Part shown: positions 13,458 to 24,369 of the stretch, piece after piece
Layout: each line of letters starts with the position of its first letter
How positions within the stretch are numbered: the first letter of the stretch is position 1
Assembly: GCF_019578655.1 (NCBI RefSeq)
Contig: NC_063257.1
Coordinates: 8,928,001 to 8,992,000, forward strand
Direction of reading: 5' to 3'
Length of the DNA: 64,000 bases
Source of the DNA: Ricinus communis
Taxonomy: Eukaryota > Streptophyta > Magnoliopsida > Malpighiales > Euphorbiaceae
Notes under the pieces: generated by a model
What the model saw: the letters and a program-made list of their open reading frames with translations, nothing else
Told to the model about the DNA's origin: nothing
Database searches by the model: none
Translations under genes and position numbers: made by a program

Positions 13458-16400
13458 TTAGATGTCCATTGAAGAATCATTGGAACTTACAGGATTAGGA
13501 TCCCTGTTCGGATGCTGAGTAAAGTTGGCTTCATTACTGCGGGGTCCATTCCCTGATGGTGGACCACCAGTTGGATAATAGCCCCCCTGTGCAATGTGAT
13601 AGTTCTGAAGACTCCTTCTGATGGGGCTTGACAAAGCATTTGAGAAAACTGAATTCTTGGATTGCTGATCACAATGCTCAGACCGAGCACCCTGGCCAGC
13701 AGTTATTGGACCAGACGAGCCTGACGAGAGGAAGCTGGAATTTGTGAATTGAATTGGTTGAGAACTCTGATGTTGTTGTGGCGCTCTGGGGGATGCTGGT
13801 GGTTCTTCTCCACTATAGTCCAACTCATTCTGCATAGAGCATTCCGCATTTCAAACATGGCTACAATATCATAAATATCCACAAGCATATGTGTAAAAGT
13901 GACAAATTCTCTTTTCTAGATAGTGCAGCTAAAACAAAAATTAGCACCAATAGTGAATGGATCAATTCATAATCAACAAAACCAAGCCATAACTAGGTTA
14001 CCGTTATCCACATTTCATTAACCAGCCCAATGGGGAGAAACATTAAATCTTTAAATTTTCATAATTCAAAATTAAATTAAATGAATTTTCAATATGTTGC
14101 TAAATTTTAGTGCTTCTAAAATGTTTAGATTTTACTAGGATTGAATTATGCTAAACATTTGAGCAAGTACAAAGATAATATTTAATTATTTTTGTAACAA
14201 GACTAAAATTGATTTTTGCTAAAAACAAGATTTTACCTTAATTTGATAAAAATAATAATTTTAGACGAGTCTAATACTTAATAAGTTCAATGATTAGGTT
14301 GAATTTATTTTTTTTATCAATTTAGTCTTTAAACTTTCTTGATTTTGGATTAAAGAGGTAATATTTAGTCTTATTAAACAACAAGAGGGTTCTAATGTAA
14401 TAAACAACATATAAGGAGCAAATTGTGTATTAGTAAAAAATAAAGAGGTAAATAGTATTTAACCCAACCTATTTAATGATTATTCAGCAGAGATTCTAAT
14501 GGAAGGGCTTTTTAGTATAAATTTACAAAACAAAAGGATGAAAAAATATGATCTTAATGCTAGGGGGTAACTAAAATAAATCGGAAAATGCAAGGAAAAA
14601 TAGTAATTACCCCATAATATTATCCCTTTACATCATGTGCTTAAAAAGAATTGAGCTGCAATGGATAATTTTTCTTTTCTGCAACTATAAACTAGATAGT
14701 TCTCAATTAGCAATATAGTTTAGTATTATTTTATATGGTTTTCATGAGACAGGGAGAAAGAGCAAATAAATTATCCATGGATTGGCTGGATTCTGAAAGT
14801 AATTACTTGGTCCACACAAGTAAATGCTATGAAGTGTAGAAAAAGAATAAAGGAAGCACCAAAAGAAGAGAATAATTTTGTTGAATGTAATATGGTGAAA
14901 ATATAATTCAAAGGACATTGTTGTTTTGAACTTTAGATTGACAGAACCTCCCTGTTTTCATAGCTACATGTAGCAGAGACAAGCAAATGCAAGGAAACAT
15001 AGATAGTTAACATATATAAGAAGTTGAAAGGAAATAAGGCATCAAAGCTATGAATAGTTATCACCTTTTTCCAGACCATACACACATACACCCCAATAAG
15101 AAAAAAGAAAACATATAGAAGAGTTTATCAGTTTTAAATGATTCAAGCAAACCTGAATGTAATTGATTATATCAACAGTTGTCACTCTTGATCCTCCCTC
15201 TTGTTGTCTCCAAATCCACTGATAAAGTTTTTCCTGGAAAAAGATGGCCAAGGAAAATCCACAAGATAACAGATTAAGATCAAAACATATTAGATAGTAT
15301 AAATCAAAGATTGACATAATAGTACAGTGTAACATTTTTTCTTGCCTATCATCACACAAATAATAATCCAGTGGAAAGCTAAAAGCACCAAAAAACAAAA
15401 GCTGTCCTGAATAACACAATTGCAAGAAGGCAAGTCAAAGCACTCGCGAGCTATGAGGGGTCAAGCTTGAGTAATGAGCAACTCTGAGTTTGAGTATAGT
15501 AATACTAGACTCAATCAGCTCACCAGAATAATTATCATCTCAATATAAATTTTATAAATTCATTATTATGCATAATGGAAAAGAATGTTAAAATGTTTGT
15601 CATTTCAACCTAACTATATAGAAGCTAAAGGCCCATTTGAGCTTGAACTCAGAGTTCATTTAAGCTTCCAACTGGGATTAATGCAAAAGCTGAATAGGAC
15701 TTTCATTCAAGCTGGAGTCTCTCAAGAATCATCATTCAAGATCCAAGTATGAAATCAAATTGACAAAGAGTAGAGTTTGGATTCATTAGTTTTCTAGTTG
15801 AGTCCAAGTAGTAACACTTGCCCACGCCCTTGTTCAAAACACTTAGTTTCTAACTTTCATTCTCCCTAAAACAAGCTATTGTTAGTTACAACTAAACCTA
15901 GATCTTAATCTCATTGCCTAGATTGCTACTATGCGTATTTGATTGAAGTACATTGTTAGGCATAAAGCCATTATTTATTCTTTACTTGCACAGTTATTAA
16001 CGTGCAAGGTGCAAGGTGCAAGGAGTCCTAAAGCTTAGAGCAAGGTGCAGGCATGCATGATAGACACAAGGTGCAAAAATTACACCAAAAAAAATAAAAA
16101 TTAAAAGGTTAATACTAAAATCAGAGCCGTAGCAAGAAAACACAGAACTTAAAAATAAAAGTTTCTCAACTCAAAACACATAAGGTTCCTAATCCTAGTA
16201 ATGCTTATCAAAGCACGACTAATTATTATCAAGATTAATAGTCTTCACTATCAGCATCATCAAAATCCGGTTCACTTCCAATTTTCTCTTCTCCTTCATA
16301 TTCTCCATCATCTTCTTCAAGATCAATTTCTTCCTCATCTCTAAGTACTAAAGTAGGGTTAGCTCTCATATGAGAAGATGCTTTTGTCTTTTCCATTAGC

Positions 16401-18301
16401 TTAGCCTAATACTTGAGAAAGAGGATATGGCATTTTCGCTTCTAGTACGAGACTCTTCAACTCCACTAGCTCTAACAGCCTGGCTGGCTGGAAGAGATCT
16501 GCAACTTCTTTGTGACCATTTCCTATGGAAGAGATCGGCAACTTCTATAAGCACTGCTTCTTCCTTTCTTTTATTGTTCATTACTCGTCTTCTTTGCCCC
16601 AAGTTTCTTTTTCTTTGAATCTTGCTTTCTTTTTAGTTTTTCTTTTAATCTTATTCTTTTTTTTTTTTTAATTAAAAAAATTTGGTGTAGTAGGGCCTAT
16701 CATAAGCAATTTTTAAACTTAAAAAGAATAGCCAGATTTTTCAACCATATTATTTTTTTTTAAAAAGAACAAATAAATATCAGATAATCAATTTGTTACA
16801 AAAGCACGCCTTGAGAGTGCCTTGCCTGCAAGTCAAAACGCACCGTGGTGCTTGCCTTTATGACACCGCCCACCAAAGGCATGAACCTGGTCACCTTGTG
16901 CCTCAAGGCGAGCCATTTAACAACTGCGTTTATTTGGATTCTTGTGCTGGTGTAATAGTAAGCACTCTTACTCATTTAGACAAAAGAGATTCTCAAAATA
17001 CTGTATTTACTCCTCTTTAAAGGCATATTAAGTTACATTATTTTACACCTCTCAATCATATATCAAAACTATGTTTCCTTGATACATAATTCGAAATCAA
17101 AATATTAAGTAATACAAACACTCAGGTATAAGTATCAACTTTCCCATTAAGCTTGTTTATTTATTTAATTTTATCATCATTTAAACTTGAAGAAAACATT
17201 TATGGGTTCATTCCTCCATTTGAAAAGTTTCTACTCAAACAGCAAGTTCCCATCACATACTAAATAAAGGGCCTTAACACACTCCACATGCAAGACCACT
17301 TCAAAGCACAATACTTCCTCTGCCATCTTTCCCTCAATATTTCTATGCTATCGCAAGCCTTTGATTGGTTATCTTCACTTTAGTATTATAACACTCTTAA
17401 ATCAAATAAACAGAACCTTTGTGCAAAAGCACTATGACAGTATTGTCCAACAGTGAGGGCTCTCATGTAAAACCGTTTACAATTGAATTATAGTATCTAC
17501 ACACTACAGGTAATAAGTCTAAAGATCTATCAATAAATTTGCCCAGAGAAACCTAGAAAGGAAGAAAAATTTTGAACACAGAGAAACGAATCTGAGTTCC
17601 AGTAACAAAAGTAGTGCTTGCAACTTCAATTCCCAAATAAATTCCCGACTTTCTTTCTCCACATTTTCAAGGTCAGAATACTTAGTATAACAAGACTGAA
17701 AGAGTTCCTTCTGTAAGTAGAAATATTAAAAATATTGATGCTTTTATCAATCTACCTCATCCACAGTCTATCCTACCACCAATTGGAAAGCACAATTCTA
17801 TCAATTGTAAAATTTACTAAACACCACCAGAAAATGCAAAATTTATCGCACCATCAATCTCTTGTAAATCCATATAATAAATACACATATCAAATAATTA
17901 AATCCAAACAATCCAAGAATTACATTTACACACCTAACAATTGCAAAAAGAAAAAAACAGGAAAAAAAAAAAAAAAGCTTACACCTTTTTAACCTAAAAC
18001 AAAAATCCAAATAAAAGCCCACACGCTCAATTGATAAAGACAACCACCTAAAATTAACAATCACCACAAAATTCCCCAAAAATATCAAAAATCAAGAAAC
18101 AAAGAAACAAGGAAAAGAGATAAGAAACAAAAGAAATCTTACAAGGCCGTGACGTTCACCGGCTTGAAAAGACAGTTTCTGGTGATTCATAGACTGGGTA
18201 TAAAGCTGAGAAAGAGAATTAGCAGCGCTACAGAACGACGCGTACATAGTCCGATCCACCTCGTCAAGGCTCGTCGCAATAGATTTTCTCTTTTTCCCCA
18301 T
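13458..18301 (-). CDS. HAPSTR1/C16orf72-like protein (plant member), 203 aa, three exons
   Basis: Exons on the minus strand are 18301-18143, 15233-15153 and 13829-13458. All junctions are GT..AG and all introns phase 0. The ATG at 18301 has A at -3 and G at +4. The protein starts MGKKRKSIATSLDEVDRTMY. Residues about 20-95 form a compact helical-looking domain: FCSAANSLSQLYTQSMNHQK, SFQAGERHGLEKLYQWIW, then TTVDIINYIQNELDY. The remaining ~110 residues are low-complexity Ser/Pro/Asn/Gln, with SSPIRRSLQNYHIAQGG near the end. The order F-x2-AA-x4-x-LY, S-F-x-x-G, W and a (D/E)-(I/L)-I-x-(Y/F) helix followed by a proline-rich PR-AP segment matches, from memory, animal HAPSTR1/C16orf72 (DUF4588), a nuclear partner of the HUWE1 ubiquitin ligase in stress signalling. 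Homology is my inference; function in plants is unknown to me. The 3' UTR probably fills about 13050-13457. Confidence 0.75.
15993..16924. mobile_element. DNA transposon relic in intron 1 of the HAPSTR1-like gene
   Basis: The left end reads GTTATTAACGTGCAAGGTGC with several GCAAGG repeats behind it. The right end in reverse complement reads GTTGTTAAATGGCTCGCCTT followed by GAGGCACAAGG repeats. The ends therefore form an imperfect inverted repeat (GTTRTTAA) plus subterminal AAGG(T/C)GC motifs, a layout common in hAT-like elements. Target duplications are not evident. The 932-bp body is distinctly more GC-rich than the intron around it at both ends. Confidence 0.55.
16235..16369 (-). pseudogene. 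Possible transposase C-terminal remnant inside the intronic transposon
   Basis: On the minus strand a frame beginning near 16361 encodes an acidic tail: LRDEEEIDLEEDDGEYEGEE, then EPDFDDADSEDY and a stop (16237-16235). Acidic tails of this kind occur at the end of some plant hAT-type transposases, and the fragment sits between the two inverted ends. Upstream on the same strand, 16602-16396 is another open fragment containing SCRSLPASQAVRASGVEESR in a different frame. Assignment to a transposase is tentative. Confidence 0.3.
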
Positions 18302-18700
18302 CCTCACGCAACAACAGCAGCAGCAGCAGCAGCAACAACGACAACAACAAAAATTCACTTCTATTTCACCGATTTATAACACAAAATTAATTCATTATAA
18401 TTAATCTTTCACCTAATTAATTTCGCTTTTGATAAAGAAGAAAAGAATTATAATTATAAAAAAAATAAAAATAAAAATAAAAATAAAAATAAAAATAATA
18501 AAAAGAGAGAAGGAGGCTAATCGATTTTGTTATGTTATTTGGTGGTTCTGTTCTTTTCTTACGTATTTCTTGGTGCGGGGACATTAAAAGAAGAGGGGGA
18601 TGTATGGTACATAGCGTAGGGGCGAGTTACAGTTTATTTAAATTTTGGTGACACGTTATGCATGTGTTATTATATACGGAGGAGAGCTTCCAGTTAGAAT
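18302..18700 (-). promoter_or_regulatory. 5' leader with a CAG/CAA repeat and an A-rich microsatellite, HAPSTR1-like gene
   Basis: A (CAG)6 tract on the plus strand at 18315-18332, flanked by CAA triplets, sits 13 bases upstream of the start codon, so the transcript would carry (CUG)6 in its leader. The leader is open in the gene's frame and would read as poly-cysteine, but contains no in-frame ATG. Further upstream, 18458-18500 is an (AAAAAT)n microsatellite. The sequence is G-richer again at 18540-18690 (GGTGCGGGGACATT, GAAGAGGGGGATG), probably promoter. Confidence 0.45.
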
Positions 18701-20078
18701 CTGACACGTATTAAAAAATCGAGCGAGTTATCTCGGCTTTTCATGCACCGAATTTTAACTTGTTGTGGGCTAGGAAAGGTTAATTTCAGCTTTTTATTAT
18801 TAGATATTTTCATTTTTCACTTTAAATTGTAATTGAGAAATCTCTATAATTTTGCTTCAATTCTGTCAAATGTAAGTCTGTGAACCTAATAATTCCTACT
18901 TTTGTTACCATAAATTCTAAATTTATAATTAGGGTTTCACTGTACAGAAGATTGAGTACCCTTTTCTTTTCTAAGAAAGATTGAGATAAAATTATATTAA
19001 ATACCAAACTTACATGAATTTATATCCAAACCAATTAGAATGGTTAGAGATATTTTTTGTGAACAATTATGATTTTTAGGAAAGGTTCAATGTGGGGGGA
19101 CGAGGGCTTCTGGTCACCAGGCTACGAGCCTCCTGGTTGAATAATCACAAAATAAACTAACACATATGAAGCTTATATTAGTAAATTCTAATCTCTCATA
19201 TTAGTAAATGCTAATCCTAAAAGTAATACAGTAGACCGGATTATATACATATAATAAAAAAATATACGAATATATGGAGATTTTACTCTTTTATATATTT
19301 ATAGACTACGGTGGAGGCAACAAAATCCGGGAGCACAGACTTGTTAACAGCGCAAAAATTGGAGAAGCTAATAATGGATATACATATTGTAAGATGCAGG
19401 AGTTAGGGTAGAGGGATACGGTGAATTTAAGAGGATCTTTTGCTTCTATCCTAACCCTAACCCTAACCCTAAGGTAAAGTCATGGATCCACTATTATTAA
19501 ATATTATAACCGGTAGCGTGAGAATAAAGGATCAGTTTTGCGGGCACGAAAGGTGAAATGCAGACTTGAAACACCTTTTTTTTTATTTTTTCTTTCTTTG
19601 TCTTATTTTCTTTTTCTTTTTTCTGTTACTTGTTTTTTTTTTTTTTTTTTTATAATGTAAAACAAACCAAATTAAAGCAAGTTATTAGCTTAACAGTTGA
19701 ATGTTTATCTCATAAATTTCAGTCTTACATATTGGCAAAATACAGTACATAGAGATATCTTTAATCTTGTAAAATTACAAACAGTAATAACATAAAGGAA
19801 AAAGTCAAACCAGTGGTTGCTTCAGGAAGAACAAATTATCTGATGATCAAATATAATAACTTATATCCCTGAACAAGAAAAATTTAGCAACCTAGCCCTA
19901 AGCATAGATTTCCTTTCACTTGATTGGACTTAATGCAAAGGGAAATGAGAATAATATGTAATTATTATTAAGAAACTATGAGATTCAAGATGTTGGGTTT
20001 ATTTTACTACTCTCAAATGATTAAAGAGTTCCTGGAATTAGCTAACCCTTGTATGCTGAACTTATTCTACCTGAATGC
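18701..20078. other. Intergenic DNA with a short interstitial telomere-type repeat
   Basis: Positions 19450-19472 read CCTAACCCTAACCCTAACCC plus TAA, about 3.5 units of CCCTAA. A GC-richer patch surrounds it (19300-19560), while 19580-19650 is T-rich. No ORF or RNA gene is recognised. The last few hundred bases probably include the former 3' UTR of the transporter relic. Confidence 0.5.
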
Positions 20079-21921
20079 TTAGGCCTTGGCATCTTGTTCC
20101 CTGGATTCTGATAAACTAATGTGATCTCTTTGTTGTCTGCTTGTGGGTAGTGAACTGCTCCGCCGCTCTTTTCCACCTGGCTTACATGAGGCATTGCCAT
20201 ACCAGATCATTCCAACTACAGCTACTACCATTCCTAGAACTACGTGCAGAGTGAAGCCTTCTCTACCAAAGAAGAAGAGACCTAGTATCAACACAAGGAT
20301 TGTCTTCATATGACCAAGTACTTGAAACGACACGGCGGTGAATCTGCCAATGCAGATGAACTGGCTGAGGTTGGTCCCAACTGCAATGGTGCATGATAGA
20401 GTAATAAACATCTGAAGTTTATTCCATTTATAGTGATGCATTTAGCTGTGCATTATTGCTACACGAACAGAGAAACTGCAAATCCAACGATGGGGTAAAA
20501 TTTAAACAGGACATGCTTCATTGAGGGGTATTCAAGAGTATAACATTGTTGCGCAAATGATAATTCGACTTGCAAGAAGTTGCACAGCATATATGAGGAC
20601 TTATTGGACAACTTGACACTAATGCTAATACGATGACTTAACTAAAAATGCTAGGTATTACAATAAGTATAAACTATGTGGGCTGTTTTTTACCATTTAA
20701 TTTGCTTTCTGGATGAAAATTGCAAATTAGTAGGCACTGGAAAAACACGAGCATCAAATTTGTACCAATTGGCAAATGAAAAGTAACTTATGGGGACTCT
20801 CAAGTTGGAATTCTAAATTTTAAGTCGTTGCAGAACCAAATCACTTCCAGCATGCAGGCCTATGTTTGAATTAATATCTGAAGCTTAGGAGAAGAAAACC
20901 ACATTCCTTGAAAATACAAATAAACATGCACCTAGACCACACACTCCTCATGCCATTCCACACTAATTATGTCATCAAAGTTTAATATAATTAATCTATA
21001 AAAATTGAAGATAATAACCAAGATAAATACAAAACTAAATAAGGGATCAAATTTTATAAAATCACTAACCACAGAAGCTGCACTATACTCATATGCATAG
21101 ATTCTTTTGTTTGTCAGCCAGTAATCCAAGAAGGGACCTACAAACAGCAGTGTGGCAGCCTGGGCTGCAGCAGTATGACCAAGTAGATTGAAAGAACTAA
21201 GTGAATACTTCCTTTGAAGGTGATGCACATACTGCAAATAAACAAAATATAATTAAAAAATGAGCCAATTGTTAAATGGATGATATTTGGATAACTGGAT
21301 TAGTCAATTCTGGCAATTTACAATTTTTTTAAAGCTTCTATACATTAGCCAATATTAAAATTTGTAAATAGGAGGATGCATACACCTAAATACATATAGG
21401 TTTGGATTAAAAAAAATAAAATTGCTTGATGTTTTATGTAATGAAATCAGATAACTTACATACTGTTGCATAGAAGTGCTCCAAACTGAACAAAAGCAGC
21501 AATGAAGCCTCTGGTATTAACACTTACATCGGTGACAGTGCAAACAGCAACACCCAAGAGAGCAACTGCTATACTCAGTTTTGTGTCTCATGAGTACCGA
21601 ATCTTATCCAACATACTTCCAAAAGGCAGGACACAGGAATCATACGCAGCTTTGCAATCTGACAGTTAAATGGAACAGCATGTAGTGAATTTATTGCAAT
21701 AGATCAATAGACAACTAAGCACAACCAAGACTTTACCTGATAAAATCCCACTGAATTCCACATTAGACTGACATTCATTCCAACAATTGAGAATTTAGCA
21801 AAGATGACAAACTTCAAAAGCTCTGAGCGAGGTAGATGAGAGGTTTGGATATATCCGAGCCACCTTAGAACAAAAGCCAAAAAGGTTGTAGTAGCAAAAG
21901 GCAAACCAGTTAGTGTTGTAG
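20079..21921 (-). pseudogene. UDP-rhamnose/UDP-galactose transporter (URGT) family pseudogene
   Basis: Four exon-like blocks on the minus strand keep splice sites: 21921-21737, 21658-21460, 21231-21070 and 20411-20079. They encode the drug/metabolite-transporter-type nucleotide-sugar carrier of the Golgi. Recognisable parts are [15 protein letters not shown], then IAKLRMIPVSCLLEV, then [19 protein letters not shown] and [12 protein letters not shown], then [20 protein letters not shown] with [12 protein letters not shown] and the Lys-rich tail [13 protein letters not shown]. The second block is broken: one base is lost after the LLEV codons, a TGA replaces the codon before DTKLS (probably CGA to TGA), and another base is lost near its end (GTTCAGTTTGG where GTTGCAGTTTGG is expected). 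First-exon coding sequence is not convincingly found; 22030-22120 is only weakly similar. The last two blocks are fully open, so decay may be recent. Confidence 0.85.
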
Positions 21922-23100
21922 CTGCAGAAAATCACAAGTAATAAAATGTCTGAACAAACAAATGGTAAGCAGTATATGTAGACTAATACATAGTACAATA
22001 TGAAAGCAGAATATCAAATCCTTTTCTTTAGTAACTCACTGGTTAAAATGGAGTTCACAAGCACAACGAATCCAAAAACTATCCTAGATACTTTCGTCAC
22101 ACCTTTTAGAGAGGAGGCAGTAAGAAAGTTCAAGTAATTTAAACCTATGCTATAGATAACTCATGTGTTATGCCACGTGATTAACCATAATGTAATCAGA
22201 CTTTTATTTAATTCAGTAACGTAAATCAAGAACATATTTACAATGCAACCAAAATGATAAAGCTACTTGTGACCTACCTCTAATCAAGCTTTTATACTCC
22301 ATATCCTATTCTTTACTTTGACTGTTGCTTGGGATCAAAATATTAACAAACAATGCACCTTTCCACAAATTTAAGTAACCATTTAAGCCCTTATCTAAGA
22401 TGCACTGACAAAAATATACTGTCTAGAGGATAACAGAAACCATAAAACTCTTCTTGAACTAATAAACCAAAAATTGTTCCTCTTTAAGTGTAAAAGAAGT
22501 TGAGACAGAGACGCAGGCGTTAACACGTAAAACCATTAGAAATTGACGAAAAGCAGTCACAAGATAAAGCATAGCCAACTATTACTCTAGTGCCGAACCC
22601 ATTTTCGCAATTTACTCCTCCAAACTTATAATTACTTCAAAACCCTTCTTACCCTTCAGCCTTCATACATAACTCCATCTACATTCATCATGAGCAACAC
22701 CAACTCGTTAATTTTAATTCCGTTACTGGTAACAGCAATTTCATAAACTAAGGAATCAGATACACATGTCTAGGCAATCAACACCAATACAATGGAAACG
22801 AGTGAGACGAAAACAGATCTCGATCAATTACGCAATAGTCACAGCTAATAAAGAGGATTAGCATTTGGGGACGAATGTAAAAAAAAAGAAAAAGAAAAAA
22901 AGGAATTTCTATGAAAGTGTGAAACAGATCTAAGAGTAAGAGTGAAACGGGCGTACCGTGGGAATAAAACGACAATGGGAATGAGGAATGTATACATTTT
23001 AATAGAGAGTCCTGAACAACTGGAGAGAGAGATGTACAGTCAGTTGGGAAACGAAAAGTTGTACTAGTTACAAGTATGTGCGGCACTGTTACTATCAAAG
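21922..23100 (-). other. Upstream part of the transporter relic; possible old leader exon
   Basis: Around 22960-23100 (minus strand) a GC-richer segment ends in CCCACG followed by GTACGC, a possible donor of an untranslated first exon. Between it and 21921 I see only a diverged patch (22030-22120) where the missing N-terminal exon would be expected. Nothing here has an intact coding frame; the ORF at 22778-23098 is a shadow. Confidence 0.3.
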
Positions 23101-24155
23101 ACTCCTAAAGAAAAAAAAATCTGAAATTTTGAACTTATTTATTACTTTAGAAGGTAATTTCTAAACTTTTAATTTTAGCATTATATTTTAATGTGATATT
23201 AATTTTAATTTTTAATAAAATTATCTAAAATATTTATTAATATAGCATAAACCTCAGTGATAATAAAAAAAAGGTTATTTTTATTGTCTAACAAATAATT
23301 TTTTTTTTATTTTTAATTTTAGAGTTTTATTAATTTTATATATTTAAACACCATTATTTTAATAATAAAAATATTGAACCAGTTCCTTTTATTTTTAATG
23401 CTAGAGTTCGCATAACCTCAACAGATTTAATTAGTGATTTTATTAAAAGTTAATATTATAATACAGTGTTAAAATTTTAAAATTATGTGTTAAATTTAAT
23501 AACAAATATAAAGTATATAATCTTTTTAGCTATTATTATTATTATTATGATTTGTTTTCCTACTTAGAATTTGTATCAATCTTATAGGTTTCTTCAGTGT
23601 TAAGGTGATATATTTCTATGAAAAGTAGCAAATGAAATAAAAGGAAACATCTAAAAAAAGTAGTGCTAGTATTATTTATTGATATTGATGTTCTTAACTC
23701 TCTATTTGATTTAGGCAAAAAAACTCTCTATTTGAATAACATTTATTAAAAAATCATTTTTTTTATATCCGGTATATTTTAATAATAATTATAAAATTTA
23801 TCTTAAAAGAAATAAATATTAAGTTAGAATAAACTAAAACAAACAAAATCATAAAGAGAGAAGACATTGCAAAAAAAAAAAAGGTGAAATGGTAAAAGAA
23901 AATTTTGACATAAAAAAATATATTTAATTTTATAAATTTAATTATCCAGAATTTCTAATAAATTTTTATAATAATTAAATTCTAAATTTATAAATGAATT
24001 ATATGAAATTTCATGAGATTTACTTCAGCCAAACATTAAAGTAACAGAGAGAATACATAAGTATGAGAAGAGTAGTTTAAATTTGAAAATATTAAGTATG
24101 TTACATATGTTAGCATAACTTAAAAAGCTTTGAACATTGTGGAATGTTGATCTCA
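23101..24155. other. AT-rich intergenic DNA, no gene seen
   Basis: AT-rich sequence between the transporter relic and the 3' end of the P450 gene. The 3' UTR of the P450 probably lies in the last 200-300 bases. No repeat structure stands out. Confidence 0.5.
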
Positions 24156-24326
24156 TCAGTCTTGGCTCGCACTTTTTAAGGGCTTCAGAGTTATGGGCAA
24201 CCCGGTTCTCAGTCTAGGAACATGTGTGGTCCTTTCCAGACTTGGGTCCGGATCTTCAATTCTCCACCTACAATACGATACAACCATGCAGAATTAGATT
24301 TCATTTTGGTAAAAGTCCTGCAAATA

Positions 24327-24369
<43 letters not shown>

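Noticed and set aside
14000..14600. Possible MITE in intron 2 of the HAPSTR1-like gene
   Set aside because: Some AT-rich phrases look inverted (GGTTGAATTTATT against GGGTTAAATACTA) but the similarity is too short and weak to define ends.
18302..18358. N-terminal extension MNFCCCRCCCC of the HAPSTR1-like protein
   Set aside because: The first codon is GTG, not ATG; the frame is open but has no in-frame ATG, and MGKKRK at 18301 has a strong context.
19450..19472. Chromosome end or telomere relic
   Set aside because: Only 3.5 units, of CCCTAA rather than the usual plant CCCTAAA, and embedded in ordinary intergenic DNA.
22778..23098. Minus-strand ORF of 106 codons upstream of the transporter relic
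   Set aside because: Phe/Ser/Leu-rich low-complexity translation; better explained as an old leader exon plus flanking DNA.
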